From: CAZFOB01 sp964520325
GTDB taxonomy: Bacteria > Actinomycetota > JAICYB01
Assembly (NCBI GenBank): GCA_964520325.1
Contig: CAZFOB010000008.1
Span: forward strand, 62,001-126,000
DNA length: 64,000 bases
Direction of reading: 5' to 3'
Of this stretch, positions 23,638 through 31,196 are shown piece by piece (the stretch's first letter is position 1; the number at the start of each line of letters is the position of its first letter). The translations under genes were made by a program, and so were the position numbers. The notes beneath the pieces are model-generated. The model was not told where the DNA came from, did not search any database, and saw only the letters and a list, made by a program, of their open reading frames with translations.

Positions 23638-24486
23638 ATGAGTGGCATGGCGATCCTGTGGCTGAACGGCGAGCTGGTCGACGAGGACGATGCGAAGATC
23701 TCTGTGCTCGATCGCGGTCTGCTGTCCGGGTACGGCCTCTTCGAGACGATGCGCGTCTACGGCGGCAAGCCGTGGGCGTTCGACGACCACTGGGCGCGTC
23801 TCGAGCATGGCGGGACATTCATCGATCTGCAGACACCGTCGGCCGGAACGGTCAGCGGCGCGATCGATGACGTTCTCCGAGCCAACAACCTGTCGGACGC
23901 GGGAGTGCGCGTGACGGTGACCGGCGGGTCCGGACCCGCCGATGTGCAAGCCGACCCCGACCGGCCTCCGAGTCTGATCGTCATCGTCTGGCCGCTGCGC
24001 GACTACGGTGAGCTCTACGAGACGGGAGCCGCGCTGGCCACATTGCTCGAAGGGGCGCGTCCATTGGCCGGGCTGAAGACCACTTCGTACGCCGCCAGCG
24101 TCGCCGGTCGCGTCTTCGCGAAGCGCGCCGGTGCCGACGACGCCGTCTTCCTCGGTGGACACAAGCGCGTCCTCGAGGCCACCGGGTCCAACCTGTGTGT
24201 CGTCCTGGACAACAGACTCCGAACGCCGCCCCTCGATGACGCGATCCTGCCCGGCATCACGCGGCGCTACGTGCTCGACGTCGCCCGAGAGCAAGGCTTC
24301 GACGTCGTCGAGGAGCCGCTGTACGTCGATGATCTGCTCATCGCGGACGAAGTCGTACTCACCTCGTCGCTGCGAGAGGTGTACCCGGCGCGGTCGATAG
24401 ACGGACGGGAGTTGCGGCGGTCCGGTGTCGCGAAACGTCTGCGCGATGCCTATCGGGGATTGATCAGAAGGACGCTGGAAACCTAG
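23638..24486 (+). CDS. class IV aminotransferase (branched-chain/D-amino acid/ADC lyase family)
   Basis: A 282-residue fold-type IV PLP enzyme. DRGLLSGYGLFETMRVYGG is the opening signature, Lys147 in LKTTSYA the Schiff base, and EATGSNLCVV plus TSSLREVYP are cofactor and substrate loops. It may be IlvE-like, a D-amino acid aminotransferase or aminodeoxychorismate lyase; sequence alone does not decide, but the ETMR motif and length near 280 lean to the lyase or DAAT branch. No pabA/pabB is adjacent. It overlaps the next (minus-strand) gene by 4 bases. Confidence 0.85.
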   Translation: MSGMAILWLNGELVDEDDAKISVLDRGLLSGYGLFETMRVYGGKPWAFDDHWARLEHGGTFIDLQTPSAGTVSGAIDDVLRANNLSDAGVRVTVTGGSGPADVQADPDRPPSLIVIVWPLRDYGELYETGAALATLLEGARPLAGLKTTSYAASVAGRVFAKRAGADDAVFLGGHKRVLEATGSNLCVVLDNRLRTPPLDDAILPGITRRYVLDVAREQGFDVVEEPLYVDDLLIADEVVLTSSLREVYPARSIDGRELRRSGVAKRLRDAYRGLIRRTLET

Positions 24487-24761
24487 ACGTGCTTGCTGGG
24501 GATGAAGATCCCCTCCTGCCAGGACACGCGTCCCTCGCCGGGGAGCTCTTCGAGCGAGGACGGGTGCACGAACCCCACGGATCGGCGTGCGCCGGATATC
24601 GCGTTGAGCAAGCGCATGAGCTGCATGGTGGTGATGTGTCCGTCGGCGAGCGCGCGCTCGAGCGAGCCGTCCTTGAGCAGTGCTTCGCGGATCTGACGCG
24701 CGATCACGATGAGATTGGCGTCTTCGATCTCTGCGTCGTTGGCGGCGGGTCGGTCTGTCAT
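24483..24761 (-). CDS. hypothetical 92-aa protein
   Basis: A small acidic helical protein (ANLIVIARQIREALL, TTMQLMRLLNAISGAR) with a C-terminal segment FVHPSSLEELPGEGRVSW. A TACACT box on its strand (24782-24787) lies about 20 bases upstream. It is convergent with the aminotransferase (4-base overlap) and divergent from the MFS gene. No family recognised. Confidence 0.5.
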   Translation of the reverse strand: MTDRPAANDAEIEDANLIVIARQIREALLKDGSLERALADGHITTMQLMRLLNAISGARRSVGFVHPSSLEELPGEGRVSWQEGIFIPSKHV

Positions 24762-24800
24762 CCTGTTTGTCTCCGGCGGACAGTGTAGGAGACATCGAGG

Positions 24801-26255
24801 ATGACCGGCTTGCGCGACCGTGTGCAGAACAGTGAGCGCTACCGCTGGTGGGCGCTCGTCGTCCTGTTACTCGGCTTTTTCTCTACCGGTATCTCGGTGA
24901 CGATCCTCAGCGCGGTGCTTCCGACGATCGCGCGCGACTTCGACGTCGCCGACAACACGGTTGCGTGGGTCGTCACCGGGCCGATGCTGGTCTTCGGCGT
25001 GCTCATGCCGTCGATGGGCAAAGCCGGCGATATGTTCGGTCGCAAGCGCGTGTACATCCTCGGGTGGGCGGTATCGATCGCGTTCTCTGGTCTGGCGGCG
25101 TTGTCATGGAGTGCGGGCGCGCTCATCACCTTCCGGTTGCTGAGCGCAGCCGCGGGCGCGGCGACCGGACCGGCGTCGATGGCGCTCATCCTCTCGGCCT
25201 TCCCGCCCGCAGAACGCGTGAAGGCGATGGGGTGGTGGTCGTTCGCCGGCGCCGGTGCTCCGGTGATCGGACTCGTCGTCGGTGGACCGTTGGTGGATCT
25301 CGTCGGTTGGCGGTGGATCTTCGGGGTGCAGCCGCCGCTCGCGATCCCCGGTCTGCTCCTCGCCGGATGGGTGCTGCGGTCCGACCGTCCGAGTGAGCGC
25401 CCGCAGTTCGACTTGGCCGGGAGCGTGCTGCTCGGTCTGACGATGCTCAGTCTCCTGTTCGGCCTGAACCAGACGGCGGACGGCAGATGGACCAAGCCGG
25501 CAGTGCTCGTACCGTTGCTGTTGACCCCGCTGCTCGGAGCATTCTTCGTTCGTGTGGAGCGGCGGCAGAGCGATCCGCTGCTGCACCTCGAGTACTTCAG
25601 ACGCCGGAACGTGGCCGTCCCGATGGTGCTGCAGGCCGTTGCGCACGTTCCGTACATGGGCACGTTCTTCCTTACTCCCTTTCTCCTGCACGACGTGCTC
25701 GGCTACAACAACACGCGGACGGCCTTCGCGTTGTTGCCGCGCCCGCTCGCGAACTCGCTTGCCTCGCTCCTCGCCGGATACGCAGCCGTGAAGTTCGGTG
25801 AGCGGTTCACCGCGGTCGCCGGCTCAGGTGCGATGGCAGCCGGACTCTTCGTACTCGCCGCCGTTGGTCCGGGGTCGTCGTTGTCGCAGATCGTGATCGC
25901 GCTTGTGCTCACCGGCGTTGGGATGGGGTTCTCGCTTCCCGGGCTGGTCTCGAGCGTGGCCAACGCGGTCGAGGAGAAGGACTTCGGAGCGACCGCAGCT
26001 GCACAGGAGATGCTGATGATGGTCGGCATGACGCTCGGGATGCAGGGCATGCAGACGATCCATTCGATGCGCGCACGGGTCGTGGGCGACGCCGCGGCCT
26101 ACAACGACACGTTCCTCCTGGGCGCGATCATCGCGACCGCGGCGACGTTTCTCGCCTTCTCAGTCCGGTCGATGCACCGTTCGCAGCTCGTGCCGCCTAC
26201 GGAGTCTCCCGAAGCGCCCGGCCTTCACATGATCGGGCCTGAGGCGGTGCGTTAG
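24801..26255 (+). CDS. MFS transporter, DHA2 (14-helix) drug-exporter type
   Basis: A 484-residue permease with about 14 hydrophobic helices. After the first helix come the DHA-type motifs TIARDFDVADNTVAWVVTGPML and GKAGDMFGRKRVYILG (motif A) and later GAGAPVIGLVVGGPL (antiporter motif C). This points to a proton-coupled multidrug or metabolite exporter in the cytoplasmic membrane. GAGG precedes the ATG. The preceding gene is divergent, so it has its own promoter. Confidence 0.9.
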   Translation: MTGLRDRVQNSERYRWWALVVLLLGFFSTGISVTILSAVLPTIARDFDVADNTVAWVVTGPMLVFGVLMPSMGKAGDMFGRKRVYILGWAVSIAFSGLAALSWSAGALITFRLLSAAAGAATGPASMALILSAFPPAERVKAMGWWSFAGAGAPVIGLVVGGPLVDLVGWRWIFGVQPPLAIPGLLLAGWVLRSDRPSERPQFDLAGSVLLGLTMLSLLFGLNQTADGRWTKPAVLVPLLLTPLLGAFFVRVERRQSDPLLHLEYFRRRNVAVPMVLQAVAHVPYMGTFFLTPFLLHDVLGYNNTRTAFALLPRPLANSLASLLAGYAAVKFGERFTAVAGSGAMAAGLFVLAAVGPGSSLSQIVIALVLTGVGMGFSLPGLVSSVANAVEEKDFGATAAAQEMLMMVGMTLGMQGMQTIHSMRARVVGDAAAYNDTFLLGAIIATAATFLAFSVRSMHRSQLVPPTESPEAPGLHMIGPEAVR

Positions 26256-26278
26256 CGGCCGTTGTCCGCAGCCTGAGG

Positions 26279-26284
26279 TACCTT
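26279..26284 (+). promoter_or_regulatory. -10 box TACCTT, 6 bases before GTG
   Basis: TACCTT-N6-GTG at the start of the AI-2E family gene, consistent with leaderless transcription. No ribosome-binding site is visible. Confidence 0.45.
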
Positions 26285-26290
26285 CACTCC

Positions 26291-27331
26291 GTGGCGGAGC
26301 AGGAGCGTCCTACGACGGCAACGATCGTCCGCATCACGGTGGTCGCCGTCGCAACGTTGGTGTTGCTGTACGGCATCTACCTCGTCCGCCAGATATTGGT
26401 TCTCGTTGTTGTCGCACTCTTCCTGGCCATCGGTCTCGATCCCTTCGTGCGTTTCCTGCAGAATCGTTTGAAGACCCGCCGCGGTCCTGCCGTCGCGATG
26501 GTGTTGGTCGGCGCTCTGCTCGTCATCGGTGGTTTCTTCGCGGCCGTGATCCCGCCGCTGGCCGGCCAGACGGTTCGGCTGGCTCAACAGATCCCGGACT
26601 TTGCCGAGCGTCTCTCGGATACGAATTCCAGCTTCGGTGATCTGGATGAGCGATTCGACATCTCCGGCCGTGTCCGCGCGGCCGTGAACGACCTTCCCTC
26701 GCTCGCTGCGGGGTCTATCGGCGGGGCGCTCGGTATCGCTCGCTCCGTCGGTTCGGCCTTCTTCAACATGCTGACGGTGCTGGTTCTCACCATCTACTTC
26801 CTGCTCGATCTTCCCAGGCTGGTTGAGGGAGCTACGAAGCTCGTTTCCAAGAGCCGCCGCAAGAAGGTTCAAGAGAGTGCTGCCGTCGTCTTCGAGTCGA
26901 TCAGCAACTACATCGTCGGCAACATCGCGACGTCGATCATCGCCGGCGTCGTCTCGTTCGTCGGTTTGTCCTTGCTCGGTGTGCCGTACGCTCTCCCGTT
27001 GGCCATGTGGGTGGCGATCGCGGATCTGATCCCCCTCGTCGGTGCGATGGTAGGCGCCATACCGGCGACGATCGTCGCGTACTTCCATGGTCTCGCCACC
27101 GGGATCGGTGCGACGATCTTCTTCACCGCATACCAGCAAGTCGAGAACTACGTCGTTCAGCCGCGGGTGATGCGCCACGCGGTGAATATCTCCGCAGCCG
27201 CCGTCATGCTTGCCGCGCTGATCGGCGCGACGCTGCTCGGGTTTGTCGGTGCGCTCATCGCGATCCCGATCGCTGCGTCGATCAAAGTGATCGTTGCGCA
27301 AACCTGGATCCCGAGACAGGACGCTGCGTAG
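26291..27331 (+). CDS. AI-2E family (PerM/TqsA-like) membrane transporter
   Basis: A 346-residue integral membrane protein with the typical pattern of the AI-2E transporter family: two N-terminal helices (VVAVATLVLLYGIYLVRQIL), AIGLDPFV, PPLAGQTVRLAQQIPDF with an amphipathic region, and the conserved block LPLAMWVAIADLIPLVGAMVGAIPA followed by YQQVENYVVQPRVM. Members export small signals or act as Na+/H+ antiporters; the substrate here is unknown. It starts with GTG just downstream of a -10 box. Confidence 0.9.
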   Translation: MAEQERPTTATIVRITVVAVATLVLLYGIYLVRQILVLVVVALFLAIGLDPFVRFLQNRLKTRRGPAVAMVLVGALLVIGGFFAAVIPPLAGQTVRLAQQIPDFAERLSDTNSSFGDLDERFDISGRVRAAVNDLPSLAAGSIGGALGIARSVGSAFFNMLTVLVLTIYFLLDLPRLVEGATKLVSKSRRKKVQESAAVVFESISNYIVGNIATSIIAGVVSFVGLSLLGVPYALPLAMWVAIADLIPLVGAMVGAIPATIVAYFHGLATGIGATIFFTAYQQVENYVVQPRVMRHAVNISAAAVMLAALIGATLLGFVGALIAIPIAASIKVIVAQTWIPRQDAA

Positions 27332-27356
27332 GGTTCTGGGTCGCGGCGAGTCGCCG

Positions 27357-27430
27357 TGGGGCGCCCGGGACTCGAACCCGGAACCTTGACCTTAAGAGGG
27401 TCCTGCTCTAGCCAGTTGAGCTAGCGCCCC
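27357..27430 (-). tRNA. tRNA-Lys (CUU)
   Basis: A 74-nt cloverleaf on the minus strand: acceptor GGGGCGC/GCGCCCC, D-arm GCTC...GAGC, anticodon loop CTCTTAA (CUU), T-arm CCGGGTTCGAGTCCCGG, discriminator A. No encoded CCA. The last 23 bases of the upstream same-strand protein frame overlap its 5' end. Confidence 0.95.
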
Positions 27431-28164
27431 GCGCGAGTTTAGCGCAAGGTTTTGCGTATCGGTCGGCGAGAGCGTCGATCCATCCGAGGATGCGATGAAG
27501 ACTGGCGCTGCTGCGCGGCACTCGAACGCTCGCGGTGCCGTTGTAGAGGACGTTTGTTCGGTGTCCCGTACCCTCGGGCTTGATGTACGTCTTTCGAAAG
27601 TTCTCGATCGGGATGTTTGTTACGTTCGACCAGTACTGCATTCGCTCGGGTTCGTCCTGGCCACTGTGAAGGTGCAGCTTCACAGTGAGTTGAGATCTGT
27701 CGACGTCCAAGTATTCCTCGACCCACGCGATGAAGAGACTGATCATTCGAGGATCGGAGTTCGAAAGTGATACGTCCTTGTTGCGCTTTGCGCCCTCCGC
27801 CCAGTAAGCCGTTACGCCCGTGGTCCAGAAGGGATCAGACAAGAGTTGCTGGGCCTCGTGCCTCCCCGCGTTTCGAACCTCTGTAGCGCGATCTACCGCG
27901 CGCTTGCGCAAGCGAGTTCCGAGTTCGCGGCGGTTACCTCGTTTACCATAGAAGCCTCGCCCGGTGCGCGGGGTCGATGGTCATGTCCCTGCACCATCCC
28001 GAGAGCGTCCCCTTGTGCACAGGGATCACGGCGCTGATCTCCCGATAGGAAAGGCCCATCTGGCGAAGCGTCTGGCCGATCTCTTTCCGTTCCCAACGCT
28101 TCAGCGTGTCCCATCGCTTGATGCGATCGACGAGGTCGACCGAGAGGAATCGAAGAACGAACAT
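27408..28164 (-). pseudogene. HTH plus homing-endonuclease-like protein, frameshifted
   Basis: Two frames form one protein of about 250 residues. From ATG 28164 the first part has an HTH (GLSYREISAVIPVHKGTLSGW) and runs to HRARLLW. One extra base near 27955 then breaks the frame, and the sequence resumes as YGKRGNRREL...DPFWTTGVTAYWAEGAKR and NSDPRMISLFIAW. The YWAEG(AK)R...NSDP pattern recalls a single LAGLIDADG-like domain, and KTYIKPEGTGHRTN is a strongly patterned motif. The stop lies inside the 5' end of tRNA-Lys. The second part could alternatively be expressed from TTG 27911 (167 residues). The endonuclease link is inference. Confidence 0.65.
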
Positions 28165-28199
28165 GTGTTCGCCATCATAGCTCCGACGTATGACATGCA

Positions 28200-28205
28200 T
28201 ACAAT
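28200..28205 (+). promoter_or_regulatory. -10 box TACAAT upstream of ATG 28216
   Basis: TACAAT with a 10-base gap to the ATG at 28216. It lies in the short divergent interval between this gene and the HTH gene start at 28164. Confidence 0.4.
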
Positions 28206-28215
28206 CGCTTTCGTC

Positions 28216-28671
28216 ATGGCACGCCACCCGAAGGACCCAGCAGAGGCAGTCGACGAGCTTGGTGTCGGTACCGGTACGACCGTCGTCGCCGTCGGACCCG
28301 ATCACGGCTTCGTCGAAGCGTTGGCCGGGGCGGTCGGTAAGGATGGGAAAGTCGTTGTCCAGGCTCCGCCGCCCGAACTCGAAAAGTCGGCCACTGTTGA
28401 GATCGTCGATGAAGTTCCGGCTGATGCGAAGGCCGAAACCGTCATCGCGTGGACCAGCGTGGTGCCCGTCCATTCGGCCCGCGCTCTCGGCGAACACGTC
28501 AGTGACGACGGAGCCTTCTGGCTCGTGTTGCCGAAGGTCGGCCGCGATGACCGCGCGCCGGTCAGCGAAGGGGATCTAACCCGGGCCATGCTCTCGTCGG
28601 GGTGGAAGGAAGAGCGCAGGCAAGCGCTCTCGTCCGACTCCTTCGCGGTTGCCTTCCGGCGCCGCCGCTAA
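28216..28671 (+). CDS. hypothetical protein, possibly DUF3052-like
   Basis: A 151-residue soluble protein. It has Rossmann-like alternation (TTVVAVGPDHGFVEALAGAV, KVVVQAPP, ETVIAWTSVV) and a late block GAFWLVLPKVGRDDRAPVSEGDLTRAMLSSGW. The WLVLPK.GR and SEGDL.RAMLSSGW pattern resembles actinobacterial DUF3052 proteins, whose function is not established. ATG 28216 is preferred over earlier frames because it follows a -10 box; ATG 28195 would add seven residues. Confidence 0.6.
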   Translation: MARHPKDPAEAVDELGVGTGTTVVAVGPDHGFVEALAGAVGKDGKVVVQAPPPELEKSATVEIVDEVPADAKAETVIAWTSVVPVHSARALGEHVSDDGAFWLVLPKVGRDDRAPVSEGDLTRAMLSSGWKEERRQALSSDSFAVAFRRRR

Positions 28672-28677
28672 AGCGCG

Positions 28678-29712
28678 CTAGAGGTCTTTGAGCGGGATGA
28701 AGTTCTGTTGGGGTTTGGCCTTCGACTTCGCTTTCGAGGCACTTGGCTTTCGCTTGGTTACCTGCGCTGAGGCCCGCTTCGCCCGAGGAGGAGGCTTCCG
28801 CGTGCGGGGCGTGCTGGGCCGAACAGCTTCCTCGTCGCTCTCGTCAAGGAAGGGCTCAGAAGCTTCGTCGAGATCGATGTCGTCGTCGTCGTCCAACGGT
28901 TCATCCTCGACGAGCAACGCGTCGTCGATGAGCGGTCGTTCGTCGCGACCGCGTGTCTTGCGCGAACGTTCGGGAACAGATGTTCTTTTGCCCGCTTCCC
29001 CGAGTCGCTTGAGCACCGGACGCGATGCGTCCTGAGTCGCATCTGGGCCGAGTTCACCGACGGGCACCACGGTGTCCTTCGGTCGCTTCGCGCGCCGCGC
29101 GGCCAGCCACACCAGCGCCCCCGCAACGAGGAGACCGATCAAAGCGAGGACGATCCACGGCGAGCGAAGGAGGAGGGGTCGCACGCGTACCGACGTCGTC
29201 GAGGTGTTGGGCGGCAACGTGCGCGCAACGATATGCAGACGCTGCGCAGCCTTGGAACCAAGTCCCGTGTCGGTGTTCTCGACGACGATCGCACCGAGAT
29301 CCGGTTTCGGCTCAGCGTTCTCCACCCGCACACGGAATGTGACGACGATCTCCGAACGTGGAGAAAGCGCGACGTCCTCACGAGCCAGATCAACCCACGA
29401 GCCGATCCCCTTCGGCCGGCTGGTCTTGAAACCAACGGTGATCTTGTCGTCGAGCTCGGCCTCGGCGTCGGCGGCGTAGACGATCAGGTTGAGTGTTTGG
29501 TCGGTGCGGTTGTAGATGCGGACGGCGTCCTCGAACGTTGCGCCGGGTTCGAGGGGGATCGAGAAGGTCGTGCGGTCGCGGCCGTCCTTGCGCTCGGGAT
29601 GTGGAGTCAGTCCGAACGAGCTGTTCTCGCGCGCGAACGCGGTTGGAAGCGAAACGAAGATGACGGCGCCGGTCACGATGATGAGCGCCGCGCGGCGCCG
29701 GAGACTGTTCAT
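28678..29712 (-). CDS. exported DUF916-like protein with TM anchor and charged cytoplasmic tail
   Basis: A 344-residue protein. It has a signal peptide (1-27), an extracellular beta-rich domain (about 30-180: PLEPGATFEDAVRIYNRTDQT, WVDL, VALSPRSEIVVTFRVRV) with the pattern of DUF916/WxL-associated proteins, one membrane helix (about 193-212) and a long cytoplasmic tail. The tail is acidic (LDDDDDIDLDEASE) and then Lys/Arg/Pro-rich. It is the last gene of the yjbQ-SRPBCC operon; its ATG overlaps the previous stop by one base. The role is unknown. The charged tail is unusual for the family and may bind DNA or a partner. Confidence 0.7.
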   Translation of the reverse strand: MNSLRRRAALIIVTGAVIFVSLPTAFARENSSFGLTPHPERKDGRDRTTFSIPLEPGATFEDAVRIYNRTDQTLNLIVYAADAEAELDDKITVGFKTSRPKGIGSWVDLAREDVALSPRSEIVVTFRVRVENAEPKPDLGAIVVENTDTGLGSKAAQRLHIVARTLPPNTSTTSVRVRPLLLRSPWIVLALIGLLVAGALVWLAARRAKRPKDTVVPVGELGPDATQDASRPVLKRLGEAGKRTSVPERSRKTRGRDERPLIDDALLVEDEPLDDDDDIDLDEASEPFLDESDEEAVRPSTPRTRKPPPRAKRASAQVTKRKPSASKAKSKAKPQQNFIPLKDL

Positions 29713-30185
29713 CAGTCGTCCTTAGGGTACCGACCGGCCGCTGCTAGTTGGACGAGGTCGGCAAGCACCTGCGCGTCGCGCCTGAAGATGCGGGCCATCA
29801 ATGGGACGAACAGGCGCATGCCGACTGCGCCGAGGATGCCCAGTGGTGGACGTAGCTCTTCGCGCCAGTCGAGCCGTGTCCGATCGTTGTCGAGCTTGAT
29901 GAGCTTGAGATCTCCGCGCCCGGCAACCCAGCCGAGGTGCTCGATGCCGAGATGATGAGGCGGCTCCCACACGTCGACGCGGATGCGGTCGCGCGTTGAG
30001 ATGCCGCCGATCTTCACAGTCGCCTCAGCGGTCACGCCGATACCTTCGCGGTTGTCGGACACGACGACGAGATCGCTTGCTTCGAGCATCCAGTCGCCCT
30101 GTCGCTCCCAGTCCGTGAGCAGTGTCCAAACGAGCTCCGGTGAGCCCGGGAGCTCGATCGTGCTGTCGATCGTGAGCGGTTTCAC
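29712..30185 (-). CDS. SRPBCC-fold (polyketide cyclase/START-like) protein
   Basis: A 157-residue protein with the START/Bet v 1-like layout: IDSTIELPGSPELVWTLLTDWERQGDWM at the N-terminus, alternating beta strands (RDRIRVDVWEPPHHLGIEH, DLKLIKLDNDRTRLDWREE) and a long C-terminal helix (FRRDAQVLADLVQLAA). Such domains bind hydrophobic ligands. GTG 30185 is chosen because it overlaps the yjbQ stop (GTGA); the longer upstream frame would run through yjbQ. The pocket ligand is unknown. Confidence 0.82.
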   Translation of the reverse strand: MKPLTIDSTIELPGSPELVWTLLTDWERQGDWMLEASDLVVVSDNREGIGVTAEATVKIGGISTRDRIRVDVWEPPHHLGIEHLGWVAGRGDLKLIKLDNDRTRLDWREELRPPLGILGAVGMRLFVPLMARIFRRDAQVLADLVQLAAAGRYPKDD

Positions 30186-30583
30186 GACGAGAGCAGGCTG
30201 AGCCGTACGTGTCGGATGGGATTGTCCACGTTGCGGTCGACGAGCACGACGGATTGCCACGTGCCGAGCTGCAGCTCTCCGCTCATGACGGGCACGATGA
30301 GTGATGGCGCGAAGAGCGATGGTGTGAGGTGATCGGCACCGTGTCCGGGTGAGCCATGACCGTGGTTGTAGCTGCGGTCCTTCGGCAGTAGCCGCTCGAG
30401 AAGCTCGGCAAGATCGGGCTCGGATCCGTCTCCGAGCTCGATGATGGCAAGACCGGCTGTCGCGTGCGGAACGAACACATTGAGCAAGCCGTCACCTGAT
30501 CCGGCGCAGAACGTACGAAGCTCGTTCGTCAGATCGACGAGGTCACGTCCTCGCGTGTCGAGCTCGAGTTCCCTGGTCAGCAC
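30182..30583 (-). CDS. YjbQ/UPF0047 family protein
   Basis: A 133-residue protein with all UPF0047 hallmarks: VPHATAGLAIIELGDGSEPDL, the His cluster NHGHGSPGHGADHL and GTWQSVVLVD near the end. Members form trimers with a metal-like site, and E. coli YjbQ has weak thiamine-phosphate synthase activity. The start is GTG with TAAGGT 6 bases upstream. It leads a three-gene operon with stop/start overlaps. Confidence 0.92.
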   Translation of the reverse strand: MLTRELELDTRGRDLVDLTNELRTFCAGSGDGLLNVFVPHATAGLAIIELGDGSEPDLAELLERLLPKDRSYNHGHGSPGHGADHLTPSLFAPSLIVPVMSGELQLGTWQSVVLVDRNVDNPIRHVRLSLLSS

Positions 30584-30589
30584 CGCGCC

Positions 30590-30595
30590 ACCTTA
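30590..30595 (-). promoter_or_regulatory. -10-like TAAGGT, leaderless start of yjbQ
   Basis: On the minus strand TAAGGT lies 6 bases before the GTG at 30583. Same box and spacing as at 21235 on the + strand. Confidence 0.4.
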
Positions 30596-30641
30596 TCCGT
30601 GGCTCGTCGCAGCCTCGAGGGAGGGTGAGCAGTGCCAAGAG

Positions 30642-30684
30642 GGTGGCTGAGGGGACTTGAACCCGGGCCTCCTGAGCCACAGTC
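30642..30684 (-). repeat. partial copy of tRNA-His 3' half (candidate att site)
   Basis: 43 bases that match 33236-33279, the part of tRNA-His from just 5' of the anticodon to the discriminator base, with one deleted base and one substitution. The 5' half of the tRNA is absent, so it is not a working gene. Both copies have the same orientation. tRNA integrases duplicate exactly this part of the target gene, so this looks like the distal attachment site of an element inserted at tRNA-His. Confidence 0.75.
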
Positions 30685-31196
30685 TCCACTGAGGCTCCGT
30701 AACGGCGTGTCCGGGGGCGTCCGTTAGCACGAGCGTTTGCACGGACCGGCGCGTCGACGCACCCGAACCTCGAGCAGAATCCGTCCAGGAACGATGTGCA
30801 TCGACAGCCGCTCAAAGGTCTTTCGCAGCCGTGACGCTTCAATTGGCGAGCGTGTGTGTGCTTTGCTCCGAGGTTGCTCGCGCCAGGGGACTCAATTTCC
30901 CCCGGCGCGGCGGGGGCGGCGTAGCCTGTGGACGGGGGACCGAGCTATTGCTCGGCACACGGGCTGGCGAGGGGACTCTGATGATTCGAGGGGCGCGTGC
31001 CGCCGCTGCATTTGGATGCTTCTTGTGCAGGAGGTGGCCGCCCCGCGAGCTGGGCACGCCTTGCGGCGTGGCGACGAACTCGACGCCGTGAGCGAAGTAG
31101 GGATGGGTGCTGCGCTATCGCGAAGGGAAACTCATCGGTCGCTGGCGAGTCGAGGGTCAGCCTCACGGCATCGCGCTCGTGGAGTGATGCGAGCCG
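30685..31196. other. about 510 bases without a convincing gene (inside putative island)
   Basis: Only short, compositionally odd frames are present. Around 31105-31190 the + strand reads WVLRYREGKLIGRWRVEGQ to a stop, like the C-terminus of a SnoaL-type protein, but a stop codon precedes it immediately, so it is at most a gene relic. The rest shows nothing recognisable. This fits a decayed segment of an integrated element. Confidence 0.4.

Noticed and set aside
30642..30720. A second tRNA-His gene
   Set aside because: Only the 3' half matches; the D-arm and 5' acceptor strand are missing.
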